Below, one piece after another: positions 21,817 through 32,300 of a DNA stretch of 64,000 nt. The stretch is taken from contig JAVKOQ010000236.1 of the NCBI GenBank assembly GCA_031835245.1, positions 17,619 through 81,618 of the forward strand, read 5' to 3'. The notes under the pieces were generated by a model that was not told where the DNA came from, ran no database searches, and saw nothing but the letters and a program-made list of their open reading frames with translations. The DNA is from Balamuthia mandrillaris (lineage: Eukaryota; Discosea; Longamoebia; Balamuthiidae). A program made the position numbers and the translations under genes. Position 1 is the first letter of the stretch. The number at the start of each line of letters is the position of its first letter.

Positions 21817-22962
21817 TCATGCTTGTTGTGAAGAAGAGGCGGTGAGCTGTTGCACAAATGATTGAAGGGCCTGCAGGGACGGCGATTGGGGGTGTTCCTC
21901 AAGAAAGCACTTGCCCTGCTCCCCGCACGTCGTTAGGTTGGGATCCAGCGGCACCCGACCCAGAAATGGTACTTTGAGGTCAGCAGCCATCGCCTCCCCT
22001 CCTCCCTTTGAGAATATGTTTGTCACTTCCTGTGGTATGCGTTTGGAACATTTTAGTGTGCTATTATCAACAAGGAGATCAAGAAGCGGCGAGAACAAGA
22101 AAAGAGAAGAAGAGGAGCAAACCTGACAACAAGGACATACGAAACCGCTCATGTTTTCAATGACACCCAACACAGGAAGGTTTATCTTCCTGCAAAAAGA
22201 GATCTCCTTGCGAACATCGGTCAGCGATACGCCCTGTGGCGTCGTCACAATGACAGCCCCATCCGGGTTAAAGTTGCCCAAGAACTCGGTGATGGATATG
22301 TGCTCGTCGGAGGTGCCTGGTGGAGTGTCCACCACCAGATAGTCAAGTGGTCCCCAGTACACGTCCTCCAAGAACTGCTTTATCACAGCTGTAGTCATAT
22401 GGAAATAAAAGTAAGCATTAAGGAGGAGGAGGCAAAGAGATCGTGGCGCTATACCATTCTTTTTGGGTCCTCGCCAAACGACAGGAGCGTTTTTGTCCTC
22501 CACTAAGAAGCCTATGGACATGACACTAAGCCGCTGTTCTTTATCTGCATATACAGGAACCCATCTAACAAGGAATAAAAATGCAGTGTCAACGAAAGGA
22601 GAAGAGCAAGAAGCATAAAGCAGGAATTAGTTGGTACCCTTCCGATGACTTATGTACACCCTTGTCCTCCAGGCCAACCAATTTGGGAACGCTAGGACCA
22701 CAAAGGTCCACATCCAACAAGCCCACTTTCTTGCCGGCTTTGGCCAACGCCATGGCCAGCTGCGCCGAAACCGTGCTCTTGCCAACACCTCCTTTGCCCG
22801 AGAGCACCAGCACCTTGTGCTTGATTTGGCCCATGCGCTCCACCAGCCCTACGAACGAGCGAACGAGTTAACCAACAAAACAGCGTACACTCTAAGTTTT
22901 ACTGAGGCTCGCTTGCTACCCGTACCTTGCGATGGCCCTTGCTGCTGCTGCTGCTGCTCCAT
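21817..22962 (-). CDS. NUBP2: Cytosolic Fe-S scaffold ATPase NUBP2 (Cfd1)
   Basis: Five exons: 22962-22926, 22848-22638, 22564-22455, 22388-22123 and 22029-21817, giving 278 residues (human 271). The Mrp/NBP35-type P-loop ATPase forms the CIA scaffold with NUBP1. The deviant Walker [57 protein letters not shown] and [15 protein letters not shown] are all family hallmarks. The cluster-binding cysteines lie in [11 protein letters not shown], a CxxC spacing at the expected place. The short N-terminus (poly-Gln) lacks the N-terminal Cys cluster of NUBP1, which supports NUBP2. It is divergent from ATG8 (400 bp). Confidence 0.94.
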
Positions 22963-23362
22963 CTTTCTCGCTACTATTTTTCCTAAACCCCCCCCGACCT
23001 CTCGGGTCGTGTGATGACGTAAGGCGTGTCGACGACAAACGAGGTTGAGGAGGCGCACCAATTTTCGGCGAGGGTTCCTCCAAGTTTCCCTCCGCGCCCC
23101 CCCCCCTTTTTCTGTTTCTCGTCTTCTCTTCTCTTTGCTGTGGAAAGTTCACAACCACACCACCACCACCACCACCAAAAAAAAAAATCAGAGAAAGGTG
23201 GCCTGCCTCTGCTTTTTCCCTGCAACAACCCGTTAGACGACGGACGGACAAGCAACAAACAAACAAACAAACAAACAAACAGGACAAGCAACAAACAGAA
23301 AATAAAAAACAAGCAAGCCAAGTCTTCCTCACAGAGACAACAAAACCAACCAAACAAACAAA
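22963..23362. promoter_or_regulatory. Divergent NUBP2/ATG8 promoter region
   Basis: 400 bp between two start codons, with C- and CA-rich simple sequence (CCACCACCACC, CAAACAAACAAA). Promoter function is inferred from the layout only. Confidence 0.4.
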
Positions 23363-23920
23363 ATGACTGAAGTAGCCACCGAGCGCATGCCCTTCAAGCA
23401 AGAAAATTCTTTGCGTAAGTCGATTTTCACAATCCCCCCCCCCCCCCCTTTGAATTTTTGACTTTGTCCTCTAATCCTGTTCCCCCTCTTGAAACCACAA
23501 ACAAATAGCCAAGAGAAAGAGATTGGCCTCTAAAATCAGACAAGCGCACCCCGATCGGGTTCCTGTCATTGTGGAGCGTCATCAAAAGAGCACCAACGTT
23601 CCTGACATTGCTAAGAGAAAGTGCGTTTTCCCAATCCCTTCAAACCCCCATTTCTCCCCTTTCCCCTCTCCAAGCAAAAGAATTAACCATGGTTACCATG
23701 CAAACTTAGGTTCCTTGCCCCTGGCGACATTTCTGTTGCCCAGTTCGTAAGCGAAATCAGGAAGCACATCAAGCTTGCCCCTGACACGGCCATCTTTTTG
23801 TTTGTGAATGGCACTGTGTTGCCCCAGTCTGGTGCCCTCATGTCTCAAGTTTATGAACAACACAAGGATGAGGATGGCTTCCTTTACGTCGTATACTCGG
23901 GCGAGAGCTATTTTGGTTAG
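23363..23920 (+). CDS. ATG8: Autophagy ubiquitin-like protein ATG8 (GABARAP/LC3 family)
   Basis: Three exons (23363-23414, 23509-23620, 23710-23920) encode 124 residues. It is conjugated to phosphatidylethanolamine on autophagosome membranes. The core is typical: [69 protein letters not shown]. The stop codon follows directly after the C-terminal Gly, so no residue needs removal before conjugation, unlike yeast and animal precursors. The N-terminus is a few residues longer than in GABARAP. Confidence 0.95.
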
Positions 23921-24207
23921 ACAACCGCCTTAGCCTTTTTGCTGTAAATCATCATCTTCTTTCCTTTCCTTCCTTCCTTGTCAACATCATCAGCATCTTC
24001 CAGCCCTCTCTTCTTCCTTCTTTTTCGCCTTCTTTGTACATTTTTCCTAAAGAGCGCGATCTCCTCCTATGCTTGACTAAGCTTTTTCATAAACCTTGGT
24101 GTTTTATCAAACAACCTTTTAAATTCTGTCTTTGTGGAAGTGCGAAGAACCATTAGAAAAAAAAAGAGAGAGTTGGTTTGTTTTTACTGCAGAAACTGCT
24201 AATTGTT

Positions 24208-25594
24208 CTAGTGCGCAACAGAAGAGGAGGAAGAAGGACCCGGGGCGCTTCCGCCAATAGCACCAGCCCGCTTCTTCACAAAGGCTGCGCCGTCGTAGGC
24301 GTCCGCCAGTTGAATGTCGCATGTGGAGCTCTTCTCCTGGAAGTCCAATGACACCTTATGTCCAACCAGGTCCCTTATGTTTGAGATGCCATAGCGGATC
24401 ATCGTTGGTCTACGCATTCAACAATAGTTGACAGTGAGATTTGTGTGATGTGAGCAAAGTGGGCAAAGGGGAGAAAAAACAACAAGGAGAACAACAAACC
24501 TTTCAAGCGAGAGACCCCAAGCGATGACCTTGACGTCAGGGTCAAGTCCCATTGGGATAAGCATCTCGGGGCGGAAAATACCAGAGTTACCGATCTCTAC
24601 CCACTTTTTGAGTTGTTTGTGGAAACCGAATATCTCCATGCTAGGCTCTGTATACGGATTGTAGGCCGGCTTGAAACGCAACTCCGTCATGCCTTAAACA
24701 TAAACAGTATTAGTAACTAACGGGAGCCATGGTAGGAGAGGAAGAGAGAGGGTACCCCATTTGTGGAAGAACTGAGAGATGGTGCCAATGAGGTCAGCAA
24801 GAGTGAGGTCGTAGTCAGCAACAAGGCCTTCAATCTGATGGAACTCAGCCAAGTGAGTGGCGTCAAGCGTCTCGTTACGGTATACTTTGTCAATGGAGAA
24901 ATACTTTTTAGGAGTGAAGACGGGTTGTTGGGCCAGCTTGTATAACATTTTGGAGGAAACTGCAGTTGTGTGAGTGCGAAGCAAATTCTTTTTGGCTTCC
25001 TCTATCTTCCAGTCGTAGCTAATGCATGTGGAGAACACAAAAAAAAAGTCAAACAGAAGAATAGAAGAGAGAAAATAAAAGAGAGAAAACGAGGAGAGAG
25101 AAAGAGAGGAGCCATACCGCCAACCAATAGAACCATTACCACCACTTTCGTGCATTTCTTTCACCTTTTGCAAGTACTCTTCAGGGTATCGCAACAGAGT
25201 GGCAGGGTTCTGCAAGAAAAAATGATGAGCTTAACCAACAAGAGCAATACAAAAGAAAAGAGAGAGTCGCACAGTGAGGAAAAAGGTATCATGGGCGTCA
25301 CGAGCAGGATGTTGCTGTGGCTGGAACAAGCTGTCGAAGTTCCAGAAGGAGCTCTCGACGTAGGCGTTGGTTGGCATCTCCTCAAAACCCATTTCGAGGA
25401 AGATCTCGCGGAAGGCAGTCCGCACTTGAAGGAGAGGATGGAGATGGCCTCCCACTGGGACCACTCCCAATGAGTTGAAGTTGTAGGGCTTGAATTCCTC
25501 TGTTTGCCATGACCCACTGTTTACCAACACGGACATCAGAGATAGCCACAGTAGAACAATAAGGTAAGAGAGCGAGAGCTAGAGCTAGAGCTAG

Positions 25595-25632
<38 letters not shown>

Positions 25633-26429
25633 ATACGAACGAAGCGATCATCTCAGGGGTGAGGTCAACAGCCAACTTGCGTTTGCCTTGAACAGAAAAC
25701 TTGGCTCCTTTGCTGACGCGGAAGGCTTTGGTTTTCTTCTCTGCGATGATCTTCCGCTTTGTCAAGATGAGCAAAGTCTTCTTGTCAAATGCTCCCTCTC
25801 CCTTCTCCCGGAAGGCCTGCACCTGTTGTTGCACCTCATCTTCGATACTCTCCGCCTGGATGAAATGTAAGAAAAAGCAAAAAGTGAGACCGAGCTGACA
25901 CACAGGAAAAATACGATTTAAAAAAACCTGTCTGGAGATGTTGCCGCTGGCATTATCGAAAGAAATCCAACGCCGCTTCATGGCCTCGGGGAAGCCTGCC
26001 TTGCCAAAATCAAGCTTCTGTGCTCAGCATAAAGAAAAAAAACAGCGGGAAGGAGTGAGTGTCCACTGCACCACTTTCGTCACTGATGCTGAAAGAGGAG
26101 TGAACCACGTATTCACTTACCATGGCCTCCGTTTTCAGCAAAGTGCCACCAGCGGGAACAGCGTGCCATAGGCGTGCCTCGGGGGAGCCCTTGGCCAGCA
26201 CTTCCTCTCCAAAGGGAGTGAGGACCTTGAGCTCGCTGGCTTCGAGGACGAGGGACACCAGCTCATAAACCTCCAAGCTCTTCAAAGCGCCGACGAGGAG
26301 GTCGTGCTCGCAGCCGTGCTCCTCCGCAAAGGCTTGGCTGCTGGGGATTTCTCCCTCCTTGTCCAGGCGTTGGAGCACCAGGCTTTCCAACTGTTCCTGA
26401 GACTTGGCTTCAGGTTTGCTTGCTTGCAT
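24208..26429 (-). CDS. FARSA: Cytosolic phenylalanyl-tRNA synthetase alpha subunit
   Basis: Eight exons from the ATG at 26429 to the TAG at 24208, about 500 residues. The class II synthetase charges tRNA-Phe as an alpha2/beta2 tetramer. The N-terminal winged-helix DNA-binding-like part is at [20 protein letters not shown]. The catalytic core includes [46 protein letters not shown], motif 2 ([16 protein letters not shown]) and motif 3 ([16 protein letters not shown]). Length and insertions match the eukaryotic cytosolic form rather than the mitochondrial one. A (GGCTT)7 run lies directly 5' of the chosen start and is open in the same frame, so an upstream non-ATG start is conceivable. Confidence 0.94.
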
Positions 26430-26466
26430 GGCTTGGCTTGGCTTGGCTTGGCTTGGCTTGGCTTGG
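26430..26466. repeat. (GGCTT)7 pentanucleotide repeat at the FARSA start
   Basis: Seven uninterrupted GGCTT units (AAGCC on the gene strand) abut the start codon of the synthetase gene. A CAG/GCA run (26544-26569) lies about 80 bp further upstream. Confidence 0.9.
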
Positions 26467-26755
26467 CGATGATGGCGTGGTGCTGCTGCTACTGGCTGAC
26501 ACTCTCTCCCCCCTTTTTCTTTGTGTGTAATTTTTTTGGGCACCAGCAGCAGCAGCAGCAGCAGCAGCAAGCAAGGGGAGGGGCAGGGCGCAGGTGGGTA
26601 GGGCTTGTATCAAGGTTAGGGTTTGACCGTCTCCGCAGCAGCAGCTGAAGAAGGCCCCTGCGGGGCTGTGGGGAAGCAACAAACAACTTTGTACACACAC
26701 AGGCTGCCTCGCATGGGCCTTTTTGTTGGGTCATCATACATGAATGGATAGTTTT

Positions 26756-26782
26756 TATATAATAATAATAATAATAATAAGA
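26756..26782. repeat. (ATA)n microsatellite
   Basis: ATAATAATAATA run in the roughly 690-bp gap between the FARSA start and the His-rich gene. Nothing else is recognised in this gap. Confidence 0.85.
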
Positions 26783-27123
26783 ATTATGATGGGCAGTCGA
26801 TGGCGGTTAAAACGCAGCAGGAGGAGAGCCAAGGGGAGGGACGTTGAGACGATAGAGAGACAAACGGAATCGTACCCCGTCGTCCCTTGGAGGCCGCTGG
26901 CTCGCTTGTTTGGTTGTTGGTTCGTTTGGGTACCGAGTTTGAAAGAATTGGGAGTAGAATGGAGGTGGATGCCTGTCTATCCAAGTGAACAGGCTGTTAG
27001 CTGCAATATGTGGGAAGGAGGCAGAGCTTAGGCAAACAACCATCACCACAAAAAACTTTAAAATTCAGGCGTCGGCAGAAAGAGAGAAAGAGGAGAGAAG
27101 GCAAATGAAGCCGTTGATGTGTT

Positions 27124-28578
27124 TCAGCCATCAGCGGAACAATTGGAGACCAAAAAGTCAATGTCCATTTTGCCATTGTGGCGTCGTAAGTTGGAGGAAC
27201 TTCCTCGTTGTGAAGTTGGAGCAGAGGAAGAAGAAGAAGGGAGTTGTTGGGTTTCCATGGTCATAGCGTCGTTTGACTCGGAATCCATGGGTGAGTGTAT
27301 TTGAGTTCTTTGGAGTTGGCGGCGAATGGACAACTCACTGATGTCTTCAGAAGAGGAGTCTAGTTGTTGCTGGTGCTGTTGCTGATGAGAGATGATAATT
27401 GGGTTTCCATGTTGCTGCTGAGAGGTTGGGACAGGGCTCTGTTGTTGGAGAGGGGGCAGTTGGATGGGTCCCCCCGAAAAAGGAAACTGGACGTGAGGGT
27501 GAGAATGATGGGAAGGATGATGGTGAGGGTGATGGGAGTGATGGTGCGGGTGCGAGGGATGTTGATGCAGATGGTGAGGGTGTTGGGAATGAGAATGATG
27601 ATAATGATGATGTTGAGGATGACTAACGTGTTGTTGATGTTGGTGGGATAAGCTTGGTAGCCGTGGTAAAGAGGAAGAAGGCGTGGAGGTAGCCGGAGCT
27701 GACGCAGAAGAAGAAAACGACGGAGACGAGGACGCAAAAAAAGCTGGGGAGGGCGAAGGAGAGGAAGACGGAGGGGAGGAGGAAGTAGGCGTGGACGGAG
27801 TAGGAGGAGAAGAGGGCACCGAGTGAAGGATGAACGAGGCAAAAGGCGGGTTGGTAGTTTGTGGCATGGAATGTGCTCTCGTCCTTGTTCTCGGCAAGGG
27901 CATCTCCGGAGCTGATGAAGAAGATAAAGGAGAAGAAGCAAAGATACCAACACCATCTCTATCTCGCACAACACTGGCCGCGTGGTGATGGAAGTGTGAA
28001 TGAGTAGGAGAGGCAGCGGGTGTGTTGTAAAAAGGGGTGGAAGGGGGCGTGTGCGGAGTGGAAGAAGGAGGGCTCGAAGTAGAAGAAGGCTGGAGGGTAG
28101 AAAACATGGTGGCAGGCGAGGAGGGAGCGGACCTCAGGTCCCGCAAGGGCGTGCTCTTGTCCTCTATGCCGCTCTCGCTGAGGAAGGTGAGGAACTGGGG
28201 GGAGGGCGGCATGAAGGGGTCCGCTGCCGAGTCGGAGAGAGATCTCGTCTGTCTCGTAAGGAAACGTTCCTGTTGGATGAGGGCAGGAGAGCGGACGTCT
28301 CCCTGCGGCCAGCCACTCTGTTCCAGTTTCCAATGGCCGGTCAGGCTGTCCATGCTGCTCGTGCTGTGGGCTCCTCCTCCATGGTGGAGTACTTGGTGGC
28401 TCTGCAGTTGGCCTTGTGGTTGCCTAAGGGCGTCCTGTTGTCCGCTGTTGAGCTTCCACGTTAGCTCGAACTCGCTTTCCTTGGAGCGCTTCTTCCGCCG
28501 TAGAGGAGGCCGTTGTTGCAAGGGCAACGGCGGAACTTGAGCTCCGCTGTTACTGTGGTGGTGGTTGTTGTTGCTCAT
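27124..28578 (-). CDS. Histidine/serine/proline-rich disordered protein
   Basis: A single open frame of 484 residues from ATG to stop, far longer than chance in this composition. The N-terminal 60 residues contain a basic stretch (RPPLRRKKRSKESEF). The middle is Ser/Pro-rich with many SP/TP dipeptides (possible kinase sites). At about residues 305-365 there is a His-rich zone with repeated HPHH and HSHH units. Then come poly-Gln stretches and a C-terminal DISELSIRRQLQR helix. There is no folded domain and the family is not recognised. Nuclear localisation is plausible from the basic patch only. His-rich tracts often bind metals or drive nuclear-speckle targeting. The gap 28579-29359 holds a (TTG)n run at 29029-29068 and otherwise nothing identifiable. 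Confidence 0.6.
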   Translation of the reverse strand: MSNNNHHHSNSGAQVPPLPLQQRPPLRRKKRSKESEFELTWKLNSGQQDALRQPQGQLQSHQVLHHGGGAHSTSSMDSLTGHWKLEQSGWPQGDVRSPALIQQERFLTRQTRSLSDSAADPFMPPSPQFLTFLSESGIEDKSTPLRDLRSAPSSPATMFSTLQPSSTSSPPSSTPHTPPSTPFYNTPAASPTHSHFHHHAASVVRDRDGVGIFASSPLSSSSAPEMPLPRTRTRAHSMPQTTNPPFASFILHSVPSSPPTPSTPTSSSPPSSSPSPSPAFFASSSPSFSSSASAPATSTPSSSLPRLPSLSHQHQQHVSHPQHHHYHHSHSQHPHHLHQHPSHPHHHSHHPHHHPSHHSHPHVQFPFSGGPIQLPPLQQQSPVPTSQQQHGNPIIISHQQQHQQQLDSSSEDISELSIRRQLQRTQIHSPMDSESNDAMTMETQQLPSSSSSAPTSQRGSSSNLRRHNGKMDIDFLVSNCSADG

Positions 28579-29359
28579 CTCTTGCTGGAGCTCCTTCTTG
28601 CTTTCTTTTTCGTTAACCTGTCTGTTGCGAGTCTCTCTGTTTGGGTGGCTGAGGAGGGGTTGGCTAACGTTTACGTTCTCAGCTCTCTATGAGAGAACCC
28701 CTGCTGACAACAACAATAAGAAGAAGAAGTTCCGCTTTTGAAAAGAAACCAGAAAAAAAAAAGTAAAACAGAGAGTGCTCTCTCTTCTCTCTTTCAAACC
28801 GGCACTGGTGGAAACGCCGGAAAACGTTCCCCCCCTCCCGCAAATAATAACTGGCTGAGGTTGGTTGGCCAGTAGTGCTCTGCCCAAGCGGAGTAGCGCC
28901 CTCTGGCGTAGTGCTTCCTAAAAAAAATGAATAACCTCTTTTTTTTTTTTCTCCGCCTGCGCCTCCTCCGCTCAAAGCAAAGCGAAAAAGCTTTCTCCCT
29001 TCCGCCGCAACCACTTGCACTTGTTGTTGTTCGTACTATTGTTGTTGTTGTTGTTGTTGTTGTTGTCGTCGTCGTTGGGCTTATGGCCAAACGCTCGGAG
29101 GGCTGTGTCGCTACGCCCAAGCAGGAGGAAGGGGGTTTTTTTTTGTTATCGTTGCGCTTTGATTTTTTTTGGTAATTCTTTTTAGTTGGAGGCTGGGTTT
29201 ATTGTGGTGGTGGCGTTTGTTGTTGCCTGGTTGATCTACGCACTCATTCATTACCACCACAACAACTAAATGGGACATGGATGAAAACTCTTCCTTATAT
29301 CCATGGCATGAGGGAGAGAGAAGAGAGAAAAAGAGATGGAAAAAAAAAGGCATTCATTA

Positions 29360-32300
29360 TTACAAGCGAGAAAGGACCGCCTTGATGTCGTCAGTGATCT
29401 TGGTGCGTTCCTCCAAGCCAGCGCAGAACAGCAGGAACGACACACGCGGAGTGTGAAGAATAAACGCGTTCTTAATTTCTTGCCCCATAAAATCTATGCA
29501 AGTATACAAAAAAGCAGTTAGAGTGAGAGAAAGAGAGAGCACAAGAGAAAGAGAGAGAGAACGTACTGCTGTTGTCAGCCATAATTTCCAAGCGAACGTT
29601 CTCTTTAAAGTTGATGCGAACCTTAACTTTGAACCTGTCCTTCTTTGGATCTTTGGAGGTAAGGAGGGCCATGTCGCTGAACAAAAAGAAGGCTATTTCT
29701 CTTCGCTTGTTGGCGTACTGGTCGTAGCGAATGAGGTTGTCCTGGCGAATGAAAGAGCGGGTCTCATCCACGAGATCCTTGACAGCATCTCTTGGTTTGA
29801 ACTTGTTCTGTAGGTCCTGAAGAAGGTCCATCTGTTTCTTTAGGTTCTCCGCGCTTCTCTTATTTTCGTTTACTGCTTTACATATGCTGTCCATGTATTG
29901 ATGCGCCGCTGCGATGTTATTGTAGTCTGGATGGTCTTCTCTGGTTTTTTTAAGTAAATCCTTTTTTTTTGGTACAGATAGATTCAAAAGAAGAAGGTGA
30001 GAAACCAAGATATTGTCTTTTAACGAAAAAGAAAAATATTGTAACATACCCTCAATAAAATTACATAACGGGTGACTCTTTGGACAGGGAGAATAAGGAA
30101 AGCTTCTAAGCCAAGTCCACCACAATCCGGGTGTTCGTGGCATTTCTATTCGTTATCCGGCATGTCACACACTTGCAGAAAGAAAAAAAAAGGTCGCGAG
30201 GAGAAGACATACCTGAGTGAAGGCCTTGAAGGGTTTACCCATAGCACAACGATTTATTGTCTCCAAGGCGAGATCGTAGTGGTTGGTGTAGGTGCTGTAA
30301 TGGGCCAAAAAATCCTCTTTCTAAAGGCGCAAGGAAAAACAAAGTTAACAAAACATGAAACATGGCCAAATTTCCTAGAGCGTTTTCGTAAACGAACCAT
30401 GTCTAAAAAGATGTCAGCCAACTTGGATTCGACAGACCAAGCGGCCAGACGTGCCTCCAGTTTGGCCATCAATCTTATGTTGTACTCGTAAATGTCCTCC
30501 AGATTACCAAATATGGCGTCAATGTCGTTAGGCACGATGATGGGCTTGCCAGTGTCCCAAGCCCGGCGGAGCGGTTGAAGATACACGGTGATCAATACTT
30601 TGAGAGAGGCAACATAACTTTGTTCGCTGCTAAGGATTTCTCGTACTACTTTTGTGCGAAGTGCTGTAATGTCATTATAACGAAAGACCAGAACGGAAGG
30701 CGGAAAGTTATTTAGATGTTGTGAGTGAGCAAATTGTAGGTGGGTGAGTGAGTAAATGGAAGGTACAACGTACAGATCTCATTGTATTGCTGTCGCGCAA
30801 CAACACCCCTAATGCGGCTTTGGATACGGGTGACAGCCTCCTCTCGGCTCATAGGTGTAGGTGGAGGTTTCTTGACAGGAGAAGGACGCGGTGAATGAGC
30901 AGCTGGAGCTTCGCCAGGTCGAGTTGGTACTGGCGGCGGACTGGTCGCAGGCCTTCCTGGAGAAGCGGCGCCCGCTGTTATTTTCGTTTGCAAAGCACAA
31001 AGAGAAAGAAGAGTCAAAAAGTGAAAACTAAGCAGGTTGGTGACAGTCAAAGGAGGTTTTTAACGAATGGTAGGAGGCACGAACCAGAGGGGGTTACTGG
31101 AGGCAGCGTTGGTAGGGTTTTTCCGCGAGAGGGAGCAAGGGGCTGTTGTTTCGATTGCGAGAGCGGAGGAGAAGGAGTGCTAGGCAATGGAGGAGATCCA
31201 GGAGCAGCAGCGCCTTCATTAGCGGTACTTGTTTTGCCGTTGGTGCTGTTGGGCGCACTTTGGGAAGTTGGGGAAGGAAGGACGGGCAGAGATTTGGTGC
31301 CAACAAATGCATGGTCTTGCTTCAACTCGTGTGCAACGTGAGGAGTGAAAGCTCCAGACCCTGTGTTGTGCTTGCGCAAGCCACTAGGAATGTTTGCGTC
31401 AAATTTATCTTTGCCCATGGTTTCGGGAGTTCCTGTCTTGTGCTCACGCAAGTTCTTAATGTTGGAGCCAGATGAGGTTCCATCTTCCTTCTTTTTCTTG
31501 TCCCTACCGAAGATGCCCTTGAGCTTGCCGCGCTTGGAACTGCCAGGGCTGGTAACGTCGGATGGGCCAGATGACAGTTCCTTTGGAGAAGAGGGAAGAT
31601 CTTCCTTATGTACAGGCGGGGAGGCAACAGTAGACCGTCTAGATGCTTTCTTTTGGGCGTCGGGGGACGCGGGATCACTCGATTTTCTCGGTAGCCTGAT
31701 GGGCTCCTTGGGGGAGACAGGTTGCTCTTTCTCTTTAATCCTGGAGCCTCGGCTGCTGCGCCCACTTTCCCTATCTATCTTGCTTCCAGAGGAAGTGCCG
31801 CCTCTGCTTTCATCAGGGGATTTGCGAGTGGGACTAAGCGCTGTGCTCCTCCGTCTCTCTCGTGCCTTCGATGCGTCTGTGTCACGTCCTTGGCGGAGTT
31901 GTTGCTCGAGGGTAGCCTTATGGTTGTCGCTCTGAGCCCCGCCAAAATCAGCCCAGGATGAATGGGTAGGAGAGGTAGACCTTCCCACTGCACCGTCATT
32001 AAAGCCACTGGAGTCAAAGAAGCTATCAAACTTTGATAGCTCTTCGGTTTGGCCAGAGGCCACTTCGCCGTACACAGGAGGAGCACCACGAGGGGAAGGG
32101 ATTTTCTGCGCGTTAGCGGAGGAGCTACTGGTGCCGGTCGAAGAATAGGAAGAGTCCCTTCCGCGCGAACTGCGGGATCTAGAAGAAGAAGGAGGGGCGG
32201 TTAGCAATCCGGCTTTATCCTTGGCGGCTTGGACCTGCTTCATTCTTTCTTTTTCCAAACGCTCTCGCTTTTCTTGCTCAGCTTCTCGTTGTTTTTGTTC

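Noticed and set aside
27360-27974. Leu/Arg/Ile-rich minus frame inside the His-rich gene
   Set aside because: It is a shadow of the 484-codon frame, with no motif of its own.
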